Shown here: in pieces, positions 23,899 through 34,610 of the stretch
Layout: the number at the start of each line of letters is the position of its first letter
Position numbering within the stretch: position 1 is the first letter of the stretch
Assembly (NCBI RefSeq): GCF_028858725.1
Contig: NC_084774.1
Location: 7,414,001-7,478,000, forward strand
DNA from: Colius striatus
Taxonomy: Eukaryota; Chordata; Aves; Coliiformes; Coliidae
Length of the DNA: 64,000 bases
Direction of reading: 5' to 3'
Notes under the pieces: model-generated
Seen by the model: the letters and a program-made list of their open reading frames with translations, nothing else
Told to the model about the DNA's origin: nothing
The model's database searches: none
Position numbers and translations under genes: made by a program

Positions 23899-25944
23899 AT
23901 GCTGGACCAGATGGAAACTCTGTCGTGATTTATAGCTAGCTGAGCCATCACATGTTCCACTTGTACTCTGAGCAAGGGCACTGCTAATGCTGACACTGCC
24001 CAGGAGATCGCATGGGACATTACGACAACGGTATTCAAGCTGAGGACTTAACTATAACCCATCTGTGACGTTGTGCTGAGTGAGCAGGATGCAGAGGGGA
24101 CCTGCCTGTTGCAGCAACACGCTTTTTGGGGTGTTTCTCCAGAGAGCTCCAGGGCAGTAGGGCTTTGGGAGAGCTTTGGATGGCCAACACCAAGGTAGCT
24201 GGTCCTTTGCAGGCATTTCTCATGTGCAGGATCCTGCTTTTGTCCAGACAAAGTGCAAATAAAGCTCAGGAATCCATTTTTCTGTGCTGAGGCTGTTTCC
24301 TCCCCAGTAGCTGCTTTGGTAAGAGCCCATGTTACAGACACACTCTTGCTGATGCAGACAGCCTTCTGCTCAAACAGGGAATTAGGATTGAGCTTCATCC
24401 ACAAGGTTCCTCTTCCCATCCCTATGCCTGTGCCTGGAGCCCCAGCAATCCCAGGAAAGGGAGGACTGGGATAAAGAAGCCAGGAGATGAGGGGGGCCAA
24501 GCCCCGACTGTGCCTGGCCTCTCCTGCCAGCTGCTCTCACTGCACAAGGCAAACCAAGCCCTGGAGAGGGAGCACTGTGGGTTTCTGTCTGGAGGAAGCC
24601 CGTAAGACCCAAGGTAGTGTGGCCCTGCATCCTTCTCTCTGCAGCTCCAGCTGGACATGGAGCATTGCCCCAGGGGCTGCAGTCTGGGCTGCTGGGAGCA
24701 GGGCTGAGGGATGGCTCCTCATCTGTGTTACCAATGGGGTATAAGAATCAAAAGACTTGCTGGAGGTCATCTGGGAGAGTCTGGTGCTGCACCAGCCTCC
24801 TGACTTTCAGGCCTCTTTTCATCACTGCTTGTTCCTCCTTGTAGCCCACACTTAAAACATCTATTCAGTTATCCATTGTGAATTGGGACTAATTACTAGA
24901 AGAAAATGAAGCCCAGGGCAAAGGGGGTGGCTGTTCCTACCTTCCTTCAAGCCCTTTCTGCCTGAGGAACAGATTCCCCATCGTTTATGAAGCAGTCAGT
25001 TCAAGAACAGGTTGCAGATGTCCTGATTTTTCTGGGACCTGCTGCTCAGTGGTGAAATGAGAACATGAGCCACAGCCAGCTCCTGCTTTTAGAAAGCATC
25101 GACCTCTTGCATCCCCTGCACTGTGGAGCTTTCAAACTGCATACAAGTGTCACACAGTACTGTCAGATACAAAGAAATCTTTACAAAAGCTTCCTTGGGA
25201 ACTCTTTGCATCACCAACCAAGTAAGATGTGCAATTAGAGAGCCAGGATTTAAGAAGTTAAAACCCAGCTAAGCTCACTGGAAGGTATCAGACTTACAAA
25301 CAATATGGAGGGAGAATTTAATCTTGCAGGGACTGCAGTTGTTTGAGGGGAGAGATTGTGTTTGGGATTAAGAGGCAAATTACTGCACAAGTTTGTATTA
25401 AATCTTTGTATATTCAGCCATACCTTATTAGGGTGGTTTTGGGACAGGAGCTTGGCTTTATGATGGGCATAAATCCCCCCAAATAGTTTAGATTCCCTGA
25501 AAGAGGCAAAACATGCACTACATGGCTTTGGACTTTATCTGGGCTACTGACTACTTAAGGCTCCCACATGAGCATTTCCTTAAGGCATGTGGTTATCCAG
25601 AAAGCACCAAAGGAGGAAAAAACAGATCAAATTTCCCTGTCATTCCTAAAAACCCAGCGAGTCCCTGAGCACATGCAGGCAGCCTTCACTGGGAGCCCTC
25701 CCCTCCCACTGCACTCAGGCTGGGATGCACAGGGCTGAGCAGCCCTGCTTTGAACTGGCCTCCTAGGAATGCCCTGCAGCAGCACTCACTGGGAAAGCAA
25801 TGTCCTCAGGGCTCAAGGGACCCCAGCCCAGCTCCTGGGCTTTGCAGGGCTCTGCCTCCCTGGGCATATGTGGTGTTGTTGTGGCATCTGGGGAGTGAGG
25901 GAGCAGGGGACTGGGAGGGCTCATGCATGTGTCTGTGTCTGCAG

Positions 25945-26320
25945 AGAATCACAGAATCCCAGAGTGGTGGGGGTTGGAAGGGCCCTGCAGAGCTCATCCA
26001 GCCCAACCTCCTGCTAAAGCAGGTTCCCCTCACTCAGAGGGCACAGGAACATGTCCAGGTGGGTTTGGAAACCTGAAGAGAAGGAGCCTCCACACCCTCC
26101 CTGGGCAGCCTGGGCCAGGGCTCCCTCACCTTGGCACCAAATAAGATTTTGTGTTCAAGTGGAGCTTTTTGTGTTCCAGCTGATGTCCATCACCCCATCC
26201 TCCTGACATTCACCCTTTAGGTACTTGTAAGTGTTGATGAGGTCCCCCCTCAGTCTCCTCTTCTCCAGGCTGAACAGCTCAAGGTCCCACAGCCCTTCCT
26301 CATAAGGAAGATGCTTCTCC
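25945..26320 (-). mobile_element. CR1 LINE 3' fragment, minus orientation
   Basis: Starting from the left, the complement of the CR1 3' end is followed in order by the CCTGCTAAAGCAGGTTCCCCT block, the CCCAGGTGGGTTTGGAAACC region, CCTGGGCAGCCTGGGCCAGG, the ACACAAAAAGTTCC-type region and the complement of the end of ORF2 (CTTCTCCAGGCTGAACAGC, CCTTCCTCATAAGGAAG). It is the same subfamily as the copy at 20090-20806. It is 5'-truncated where it meets the opposite-strand copy at about 26320. Confidence 0.92.
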
Positions 26321-26415
26321 TCATTGAGGGGAACCTGCTTTAGCAGGGGGTTGGGCTGGATGATCTCTAAAGGTCCCTTCCATCTCCACCATTCTATGAC
26401 TGTATGACTCCATGA
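26321..26415 (+). mobile_element. CR1 LINE 3' tail, plus orientation, abutting an inverted copy
   Basis: GAGGGGAACCTGCTTTAGCA, then GGGTTGGGCTGGATGATCTC and terminal CCATTCTATGACTGTATGAC octamers mark the last 95 bases of a plus-strand CR1. It abuts the 5' end of the minus copy, so the two fragments are head to head with both 3' ends outward. About 40 bases of the two copies are near-perfect reverse complements. Confidence 0.9.
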
Positions 26416-26499
26416 TGTGCCCTCCTCTTGCTGCCTATCACCGTGCCTGTGCTCACCCGCTGCTCACACTGCCCCAGGCAAAGTGCTTTGTCTGTCCAA

Positions 26500-27270
26500 C
26501 AGCTTCTCAGACGCTGTGTGCTGTCCCCGAGCTGCAGCATCCTCCCGGGCTGCAGCATCCTCCCGGGGCAGCAGCATCCTCCCGGGGCAGCAGCATCCTC
26601 CCCGGCTGCAGCATCCTCCCCGGCTGCAGCATCCTCCCGGGCTGCAGCATCCTCCCCGGCTGCAGCATCCTCCCGGGCTGCAGCATCCGCCCCGGCTGCA
26701 GCATCCTCCCGGGGCAGCAGCATCCTCCCGGGCTGCAGCATCCTCCCGGGCTGCAGCATCCTCCGGGGCAGCAGCAGCTCCGGGCGCGGGGCAGGATAAC
26801 CCTGAGCTAGTTCAGGGCTAGTTCAGAGAGAAGCCTGATTCTCTCGGCAGGATGAGTGCTTCTAATTCCTGGCAACAGAGGGGAGTAATTGGATGTTGTT
26901 GGGTGGCTGCACTCCCCTGTCAGCCGTCCCTCAGCCCGCTGTGCTGTGCACGGATGGAGCTGCGGGACGAGGCTCCGCTGGGGAACGGCCCCGAGGCTGC
27001 AGCCGGGCTCTGCATCAGCACCCGCCGTTAGCCCCCCCCGGACCCCTGCTGCAACCCACCTGTGCAGGGATGCAGCACCGACCACCTTGCACACCTCCCT
27101 GACCCCCCCGCTCCTCGTGCCCTCCGGGGAGAAGCAGACAAGGAAAAAGGAGGGCGCTGGCCCTTCCCTCCGCCCAGGCATCACCATCCCCCCGGGCTGC
27201 TTCCCCCCCTCCCCGAGCCAGGAGCTCCTTCCCCAGTGCCCCCAGCTCACTCCCACTGCGGCTGCTGCTC
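26500..27270. promoter_or_regulatory. Intergenic CpG-enriched patch
   Basis: The minisatellite and the following 480 bases (to about 27270) contain many CpGs, including several around 26925-27035, while flanking DNA is CpG-poor. The right part has no tandem structure, so the enrichment is not only the repeat. It could be a small CpG island marking an unannotated transcript start or enhancer, or simply GC-rich DNA of a gene-dense chromosome. No exon could be identified. Confidence 0.5.
26531..26785 (+). repeat. GC-rich 18-bp minisatellite, about 14 units
   Basis: The unit is GGGCTGCAGCATCCTCCC with variants GGGCAGCAGCATCCTCCC and CGGCTGCAGCATCCTCCC. Because 18 is a multiple of three, frames stay open across the array on both strands and give hexapeptide repeats (such as LQPGRM on the minus strand). 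These are not genes. The array carries a CpG in almost every unit at the CCCGGG or CCCCGG junction and a PstI-type CTGCAG core. Units are not identical, and CTGCAG and CAGCAG variants are interspersed. Confidence 0.95.
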
Positions 27271-29874
27271 TTCTGGGTGATTAATTCACTGTGAGTAATT
27301 TTGGAGCAGATGATCTCATTCACGTGGTTCCTGCTGTTTCTCTGGCAGAGCAGAGGGAAGGGGAAAAGGAGAGGAGGGGAAAGGAGAGGAACATGATGTC
27401 CATGCTTGGAAAGCCCAGCAGCAGCCTGCAGACCCCTCACTGCTGCAGGCAGAGCAGAAGGAAATTTGCTGGCAAATTGGTTTCTCTCAATAAAGAGCAG
27501 TTGAATCGTTTAGCTTGAGAGGGGCTCAGTTATGGCTTTGCAACAAGGGCAGCTTTTGGGGCAGCAAGTGGGTGCTATGGCTGAGGAGCAGCCTTGCTGG
27601 GCTCCTAGGGGCTGGGGAAGGCCCCAAGGTGGGATGTGGCACTGGGCTGAGCCATCAAGGGCTGCCAAGCTCTGCCCCTGCTAGGGGTCAGGAAGGCTCT
27701 GTGAGGGGCTGCAGGGACCTGCTGCAGCCTCCCCCCAGTGCCAGTGGGAAACCCCTGTGTGTTTTGCACCCTCTGCCTGCTGCTGAGAGTCAGGGGCACT
27801 AAAGGGATGTGTGGGACTGTGTTTGGAGGGACAGGACCTGCCTGGGGGTGGCTCCTGGGTCCTTGGTGATGGAACAGTCAAGAGAAGGAAGTGGCACTGC
27901 TGCCCTGTCCCAGGCTGCACTGCCAGGAAACTGGAGCAAACCCTCTGAAATGGGATGAGATTAACAAAAGAGCTGAATTATTCTAAGCTAATAAAGTACC
28001 CAGCCCAGATGGCTCCCACCATGAGTACTATTAAATACAAAATCTCAGGGTAAATTAGGAGATTTGAGGCTAAGGCTTTTAATTCATGTGCAGAAGATGC
28101 TCCGTGGGGCGGGGAGCAGCCCCCTGCTGCCTGCAGAGGCAGAGATGTGGTGCTTCCTTGCAGCCTTGGAGAGAGGAGCATGTACTGCTTCTCACACAAT
28201 TTCTGCCTCTTTCCCTCAGAAACTCTTGCTGGACACTCTTGTTGCCTCCTGGCAGCAGCAGGTTTGGAGCCACAGAGGTACAGTCCTGCCACACATGTGC
28301 CCACACAAAGCCCAGCTGCTTGGGATCCATTTGCAGAATGATTTCCCATCCTGAGCCCCCAACACTTCCCTCCTGGCCCCTTCTCCTGTCTGAACAGAGC
28401 CTGCACTAAGACTCTACTAAGGGAGAGGCAATGTGAATTTGCTTCTGAATGTTGGTGCCTACAATAAGCCATAACAGCCATGAGGCCAGTGCTGTGTGTT
28501 CCCTTCAGGGCTGAGCTGCAGCCTCAGACACAGGCTCAGCAGGAGGCTGCCTTTAAAGGGTGGCTGCAAACCCCAGTGCCAGGTACCATTAATCCCTCCC
28601 TCACCCTGGGAAATGGATGCCAGAGGCAATCAGTGAGATGCTGCTGCAGAGCTGAGGCAGACACAGCCCTGAGCTGTGCTGGAGGGAGTCAGGCAATGCC
28701 AATCAGGCTTCAAAGCCCAGGAGATCTGTGCCATGCAGAGAGTGACAGCTCATGCCATGGGCTTGGCACCAGGCAGGGCAGCTGTGGGCAGGGCAGCAGA
28801 GCAGGCAGGACCCAGGGGGTGCTTACAGGCACTGAAGTTCCCACCTGCCATGGTGTTTGGCTGAGGAACAGCACATCCTCACTCCAACTGGGAGAGGGAG
28901 AGACTATGGCAGGGAGAAAAGAGTTGGGTTTGCTCCATCTGCAGTGGCTGGGGCAATAGATGGCTGAGGTGTTTGGGTTTATGAAGTACCCTGGTGAGAT
29001 GTCTAAGCTTGTTATTTGTTGTAATTAATGTGAAAGAAGCTGCCAGAGTGCCAGAAAGTGGTGAGGGGTGGGGGGGGGAGCAGGGAGAGGAGATGAGGAC
29101 ATGTGGAGTTGAAGCATCCTATTAATATCCCTGTTGGTGGATGAAAGGCCATTAATGAACCAAGGCAAAACGAGCAAGGAGGGAGAGAACTGAATCCCTC
29201 TCTCTGCCTCCTGTCTCCCTTGTTGTGGCAGGACACCTTCCAGGCCTCACCAAAGCCCTCTGCCCCTTATCCTGAGCCTTTGCCTCCTGTCTTTGAGCTG
29301 CCAGGGGTCCTGGCAGTGCCAGACAGGGTGGGAGGGTTTCAGGGAAGACGAGAGCTGGTGCTTCATGACACTGACTCAAAAGAGGCTGCTCCAAACCGCC
29401 CCCATCTGCTGAGATCCAGAGCAACATCCTCTGCCCTTGTCCCAGGACCTCACCTAGTCACAGGCAGCATGGTGGTGAGCAACAAGGCTTGGCCTCTGCT
29501 GCAAATCTGCTGAAGACACCTAAACCCCGACCTGGAATGATGTTTGTCAGGGAGAGGGGCTGCAACAGGTGGTAAAACCTCCCTTGGTTTAGTTATGTCC
29601 TTTTCCATGCTCTTTTGGAGGCAAATGTGAGCAGTGTGTGTTCTGAGCCCTGCACTGAAGCTGTGCTTGCCCAGGAATTGATTTGCCATGCTTGAGATGG
29701 AAGAAAACAAAGATTAAATGTAAGCTATTTGTTCAGGATCTCAGTTACGCAATTGGACAGCGTAGATTAGGGAAGGTGACCTCCTGTAGCACAGAGGGGA
29801 TTTACTGACATGTTCAAGCATATATTACACTTCCTGACATCCAGCATAGCCCAGGATGGAGGAGAAAAGGTCCC
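27271..29874. other. Intergenic, no gene recognised
   Basis: Unremarkable GC-moderate DNA. Frames such as minus 27978-28481 and plus 28480-28959 have no recognisable domain, and overlapping frames are equally open. A run of G at about 29069-29078 is the only simple-sequence feature. Confidence 0.65.
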
Positions 29875-30416
29875 AGGCTGGGTGCCCTGCCTACCCACAC
29901 TGCCCCAGCTCCCCGGGCAGCCTGGCACAGGGGCTGACACCGCTCTCAGGGAAACAGTTCTGCCTCAGCTCCAATCTCAACGTCCCCTGGGGCAACTTGA
30001 GCCCATTTCTTCTTGTCCTGCCACTTGTTACTTGGGAGAAGAGACCAACCCCCACCTCACTGCAGCCTCCTGTCAGGCAGTTGCAGAGAGTGCTGCTGTC
30101 TCCCCTCGGCCTCCTCTTCTCCAGGCTCAGCACCCCGATTCCCTCAGCCCCTCCCCAGCACCCTTGTGCTCCAGCCCCTTCCCCAGCTCTGTGCCCGGCT
30201 CTGGCCATGCTGCAGCCCCTCAGTGTCCCTCTGGCAGTGAGTGAGGGGCCCAGCACTGAGCACAGCCCTGGAGCTGCAGCCTCCCCAGGGCCCAGCACAG
30301 GGGGACAATCCCTGCCCTGGACCTGCTGCTCATGCTATTAATGATCCAGGCCAGGATGCTCTTGGCCTTCTTGGCCACCTGGGCACACTGCTGCCTCATG
30401 ATCAGCTGCTGTTGAT
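29875..30416 (-). mobile_element. CR1 LINE fragment, minus orientation, 3' tail missing
   Basis: Blocks match the copy at 33338-33825 at very high identity, including CAGCCTGGCACAGGGGCTGA, GGAAACAGTTCTGCCTCAGC and CTCAGTGTCCCTCTGGCAGT. The 5'-ward portion continues to the GCCTTCTTGGCCACCTGGGC region, complement of ORF2-end sequence. The left edge lacks the usual octamer tail and the about 100-base 3' segment seen in the related copy, which is unusual for CR1. Confidence 0.88.
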
Positions 30417-30637
30417 GAGTGGGAGGGGAAAGGGACAATGAGCCTTTGCAGGATTTCTGCCACCTTCTAAGCATGACCAGCCCTGGGAGAGGCAGAATGT
30501 TGTTCTGGTCACCATCTCCCACCCTCCTGGTTCCTGGGAGACTGATGGTGTCAGTGGAGCCAAGGCTTTGGGCCCTCACTTGCTGCAGGGAGGCTCCATG
30601 GGGCTGGGGCTCATCCCAAGGGCTGTGGCAGAAAGCA

Positions 30638-30670
30638 GGGAGAGGAGAGGGGAGGGGAGGAGAGGAGAGA
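30638..30670 (+). repeat. Purine (GGGGA/GGAGA)n tract
   Basis: An uninterrupted run of G and A composed of GAGGAGAGGGGAGGGG-like units. Such homopurine tracts can adopt triplex or quadruplex-like structures, but nothing here shows function. Confidence 0.85.
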
Positions 30671-30822
30671 CCATGGGCAGGTTCCTTTGCTCAGGAAGCC
30701 ATCAATGGACCAGCAATTGAAAATCTAAATCTATGGACTTAAAAACAAAAGGAAGAGAGCGAGGCTGGTGAGCCTGGTGTTTGCTTTGCAGCCAGCACTG
30801 CCTCTGTTTGTGAAAAGGCTGT

Positions 30823-30890
30823 TGACTGACAGCAAAGTTTGTCAGAGGCATCTGACGTCAGCTCTGCGCAGGGAGCTGTCAGGGTGACAG
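30823..30890. promoter_or_regulatory. Cluster of CRE and TGACAG (TALE homeobox) motifs
   Basis: A perfect CREB/ATF palindrome TGACGTCA lies at 30853-30860. TGACAG, the core of TGIF/MEIS sites, occurs at 30827-30832 and as an inverted pair CTGTCA-GGG-TGACAG at 30876-30890. The cluster lies far from both promoters and would be a distal element if functional. Its CpG survives in a CpG-poor neighbourhood. Assignment is motif-based only. Confidence 0.35.
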
Positions 30891-33337
30891 TTTGCCAGTG
30901 ACAACAGCAGCAGCAGCTGCCTTGGGCAGCTCCCAGCCCTCCTCCTCCTCACCTGGGCTCCAGAGCAGCCTCACAGGCTGCCCCAGCACTGACCTGCTCC
31001 TGAAACTCCTGGGTGGAGGAGGAAAGGTGCTTTCATGCTGACTGGATGCCACATGGCTCTGGAGCTGTTGTAGCCCTGTGATGGAGCCCAGTGCCACCTC
31101 CCCCACTGCAGCCCTCACCTCCTGCCAGGCTGCAGCAGCAGCTGGGAAGGGCTTGGGGGGATTTGGGCTGCTCAGGGGAGTAGCAGTGCAGCCTCCAGCC
31201 CAGTGCAGCTGCAAATCCCTTGCACCCCTTCACTCCTCACCTGGGGCTTTTACCTAACAAAGTGCTCCACAGCCCCTTCCTTGGCCTCAGAAAGTCCCTG
31301 AACACGCTAAGTGCCAGGCTGCAGCAGTAACCACCTCCTGGGCCTTCCCCCTTTCCTTGCTGGCTTCTCTGCTGCCTCCCACATGACCTGGGCCAAGCAA
31401 GGGCTCTACCTGAAGCGAACCAGGCCAATGCACAGGTGACTGCCCCAGTTACTGCATGCTGTGACACTGAAACAGGGGCTCTGGCAGTGGCCAGGGCAGA
31501 GGAGGAGGCTGGGATGAAAGCAGCACGAATGGCTCACGCTCACTTTCTTGGTGTGAGCTCTTGCAAGTGGAAATGATTCTCCAGGAGAGCTGGTGTTCCT
31601 CAGGCAGGGGCTGTACCACTGCAGACATCCTCCAGAGGCATTGCTGGCCCTTTGTGCCAATTAACCATTCAACTGTAGCAGTGGCTACAGTGAGGGGTTT
31701 AGCCACTGGGCTTGGAAACACCTGAGCCACCTGGGATAGCTGCCCTGTGGCCGTGGATGGGGTTTGGGGAGCCTGCAGACACCTGCTTGCCACTGAAGTG
31801 GTTTAGTCCATCGCTTTAATGCTCTGCTAGCTGGGAAATTGTTTCTCTGCTTTGACTTTAAATGATGAATTGATGCCTGGAAGATTATCCTTTGTTTATC
31901 TCTCTTTGTTGCAGCAGCCCCTTTTGCTGCCTGCTCTCACCTCTGCTCAGGCACTGCAGCAGTGAGGGCAGAGAGAGCAGGAGACGTGAGCATTCCCAGC
32001 CCTCAGTATCAGACTGTTCCCCTTCCCTCCAAGCCATCCCATCCCCAGCTGAAACCCTGCCTCTGTCAGCTCCCAGCTCCTCCAAAACACAGAGCAGGGT
32101 CTGGCACTCATGACACTAGAGAGGAGCATGAGAAATCTGTAATAGCTGGGATAAAGAAAGGTGGGGAGGAGAAAGATCAACCTGCACATCTCAGCTTGCT
32201 GGGCTGAGCTGGGCTTGGATCCAGATGTGAGACCCTGTGTGGGTGCTCCCCAGGACTACAGGCACACCAATGCCCGCAGGCTGAGGCCACCTCTGTGTCC
32301 CTGCTCAAATGATTTCCTCTGTTTCCCCTGTGTCCAACAGAATGGTCTCTAGAGGAGGGATTTTCCAGCTTGATTTACAGTTTAGATAATTTCCCTTCAA
32401 AACACCACTCCTTGGGCCAGAACTCTCTCAGGATGGCCAAATAGTTTGTCTCCAGAACTTGGCATGGCTTGCTGCTCTGTCAGTGCAGGTGGGAAACAAA
32501 CATCCTAAGCCAGCTGGGTCTCCAGGACTAAATCAATAAGAGCATCCCCAAAACCACCTGTGAGAAGGTCCCATTTCATTTGGGTGTTTCTGAGAACCCC
32601 CCTCCATGCCCTGACTACATGGACCAGCCACTTGGGAACTGGGTTTTCATGCAAATGAATTCACGGAGGAGACAGAGCAGTTACATCAACCAGTCAGATC
32701 CCACTGAGGAAGCTTTGCAGCTCAAAGCAGGAGCCAGAATAAAGCAATGAAGTGACAGGGTGGATTCAACGGTAATTTGGTTAAAGATGGGGTGGGAAAC
32801 CTGCAGAAGGTCACAGTGACACTAAACAGGTGTTTTGTATTAAACCCAGCTCAAGTTTTCACGTCTCAGTAAAAGAGCTGGAGCATCTATAACTAGTAGC
32901 AGGTTATTTTTGGCATCCCAACCTATTTTGTCACTCCCAGGAGGAAAAGAACAGCTTCTCTTTGACTTTGCAAAGCCTGGATTTCTTTTTGTGTCTGCAG
33001 GATGCTGGGATCTGCATTTAAATTCTTCTGCCACTGCCTGTCTAAACAAAACCTCGCAGGTCCAGGCAATTACTGTTCTTGCTTGCTTTGCACAGAGCAA
33101 CGAGCCTGCAGCCTGGATGAGGGCTGCAGTGTTCCAAGTGCTGTTCAAAGTAACAATGCAAAACAGTGTCACAGCCCTACAAAGCCTGGTCTGAGGGGCC
33201 ACTCTGTTATTGGCTTCTTACAGGTCACTGGGCCACAGACATTTGCTTGAGGTCACCTGGACAATCAGCATCAGAGGCCGGCAGGAGAGCCTGGGCATCA
33301 AGTGGTTGCTGTGGGCCCGTCATCAGCCAGGTTTCCA

Positions 33338-33825
33338 TGAATCATAGAATGTTGGTTGGAAAAGATCTTGAAGATTATTGAGTCCCAGCCCTGCCCTCAC
33401 CCTGCCCAATCCACCACTAACCCCTGGCCCTCAGCACCTCAGCTCCACGGCTTTGGGATCCCTCCAGGGCTGGGCACTCCCCCAGCTCCCTGGGCAGCCT
33501 GGCACAGGGGCTGACACCCCTCTCAGGGAAACAGTTCTGCCTCAGCTCCAATCTCAACATCCCCATGAGACCAACCCCCAGCTCACTGCAGCCTCCTGTC
33601 AGGCAGTTGCAGAGAGTGCTCCTATCTGCCCTCAGCCTCCTCTTCTCCAGGCTCAACATCCCCATTCCCTCAGCCCCTCCCCAGCCCCTTGTGCTCCAGC
33701 CCCTTCCCCAGCTCTGTGCCCGGCTCTGGCCACGCTGCAGCCCCTCAGTGTCCCTGTGGCAGTGAGTGAGGGGCCCAGCACAGGGGGCCAATCACTGCTC
33801 TGGGCCTACTGGCCACACTATCTCT
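33338..33825 (-). mobile_element. CR1 LINE 3' fragment, minus orientation
   Basis: Begins with the complement of the terminal octamers (AATCATAGAATG), then the GGTTGGAAAAGATCTTGAAG region, CCTGCCCAATCCACCACTAA and the CCCAGCTCCCTGGGCAGCCT block. Relative to the sister copy at 29875-30416 it has an internal deletion of roughly 55 bases near 33562 and another of about 42 bases near 33777. No coding capacity remains. Confidence 0.92.
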
Positions 33826-34548
33826 TTCCCTCTTCCTTAGCATGTCCCTTCCTGTGCCCCAGATGCACCCACACCATCTTCCCACACTTCCTAAGGCTGT
33901 TTGTCAGATGGATGCCAGATCTCCAGTTCTGCAGCACACACTGTGGCATCTGGTCTGCTTTCCCTCCCGCTCCTCTCAAATGAAGATTGCTGGAAAAATA
34001 TTTAAGGCAGCATACACAGGACCCAGCAAAATCAAAGTACTTCACAAAATTGACTGCATTTCACTGGAATTTTGTTTTCAAATGAAACAAACAAACAAAG
34101 AAATCTGGCAGCATCAAAACATCCTGTTTCAGCATTTTCAGGAGAAAGAAAACCTTCCTGTTCTATTCTGAAAGGGCTTTTCACTGCTGAGATTGTTTCA
34201 GAAAATAGCTAAATCAAGCAGAAAGCAAATTAAAACATCAAAGTCTTTTGGAGATGGATGCAGTTTCCAGATTTGTCTCTGACTGGCAGCCAAGGGGAGC
34301 AGTGCTGCTCTGGGCATCCCACCCAGTGCAGAGCTAGTACAGCCTCCAGCTCCCCCTCTGTGCACAGGGCAGGGGAATAGAAGAGTAGGGAGGTGACCCA
34401 GGGCTGGAGAAAGCCTGGGAAAACCAGACAAAATCAGTGAAACCTCACTGTCCTGAGGAGATGCTCCTCCTCTCTTCAAGGACTGACCTCCAGAACAAAG
34501 TTGTACACCAAAGGGGCACAAAGAGAACTCGAGATGTGACAAGAGCAG

Positions 34549-34610
34549 ACATGTTGGAGGTGTTCAGACGTGTTGGAGGTGTTCAGATATGTTGGAGGTG
34601 TTCAAACATG
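34549..34610 (+). repeat. 19-bp tandem triplicate
   Basis: Three consecutive units (34549-34567, 34568-34586, 34587-34605) follow the pattern ACATGTTGGAGGTGTTCAG with changes at the second to fourth bases and the last base. A partial fourth unit ACATG follows. The array sits in otherwise unique sequence. Confidence 0.92.

Larger units (their letters stand above)
20807..25944. other. Intergenic, no gene recognised
   Basis: GC-moderate DNA with many overlapping short frames on both strands; the largest are minus 23181-23822 and 22517-22987. None has recognisable domains and each shares its interval with other open frames. The only discrete structure I can support is the hairpin plus TATA-like motif at 23850-23898. 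The 24.9-25.6 kb part is AT-richer and featureless. Confidence 0.65.
30417..33337. other. Intergenic, no gene recognised
   Basis: Includes a purine-only GGGGA/GGAGA tract at 30638-30670 and a motif-dense stretch at 30820-30890. The remainder has no recognisable gene or repeat. Minus-strand frames at 30879-31214 and 31449-31793 look random. Confidence 0.6.

Noticed and set aside
26531-26785. CRISPR-like regular repetition
   Set aside because: Units are contiguous with no unique spacers, and the host is an animal; this is a tandem minisatellite.
26394-26821. Repeat proteins with hexapeptide units on both strands
   Set aside because: Produced by the 18-bp minisatellite; open in several frames, with no sign of a coding constraint.
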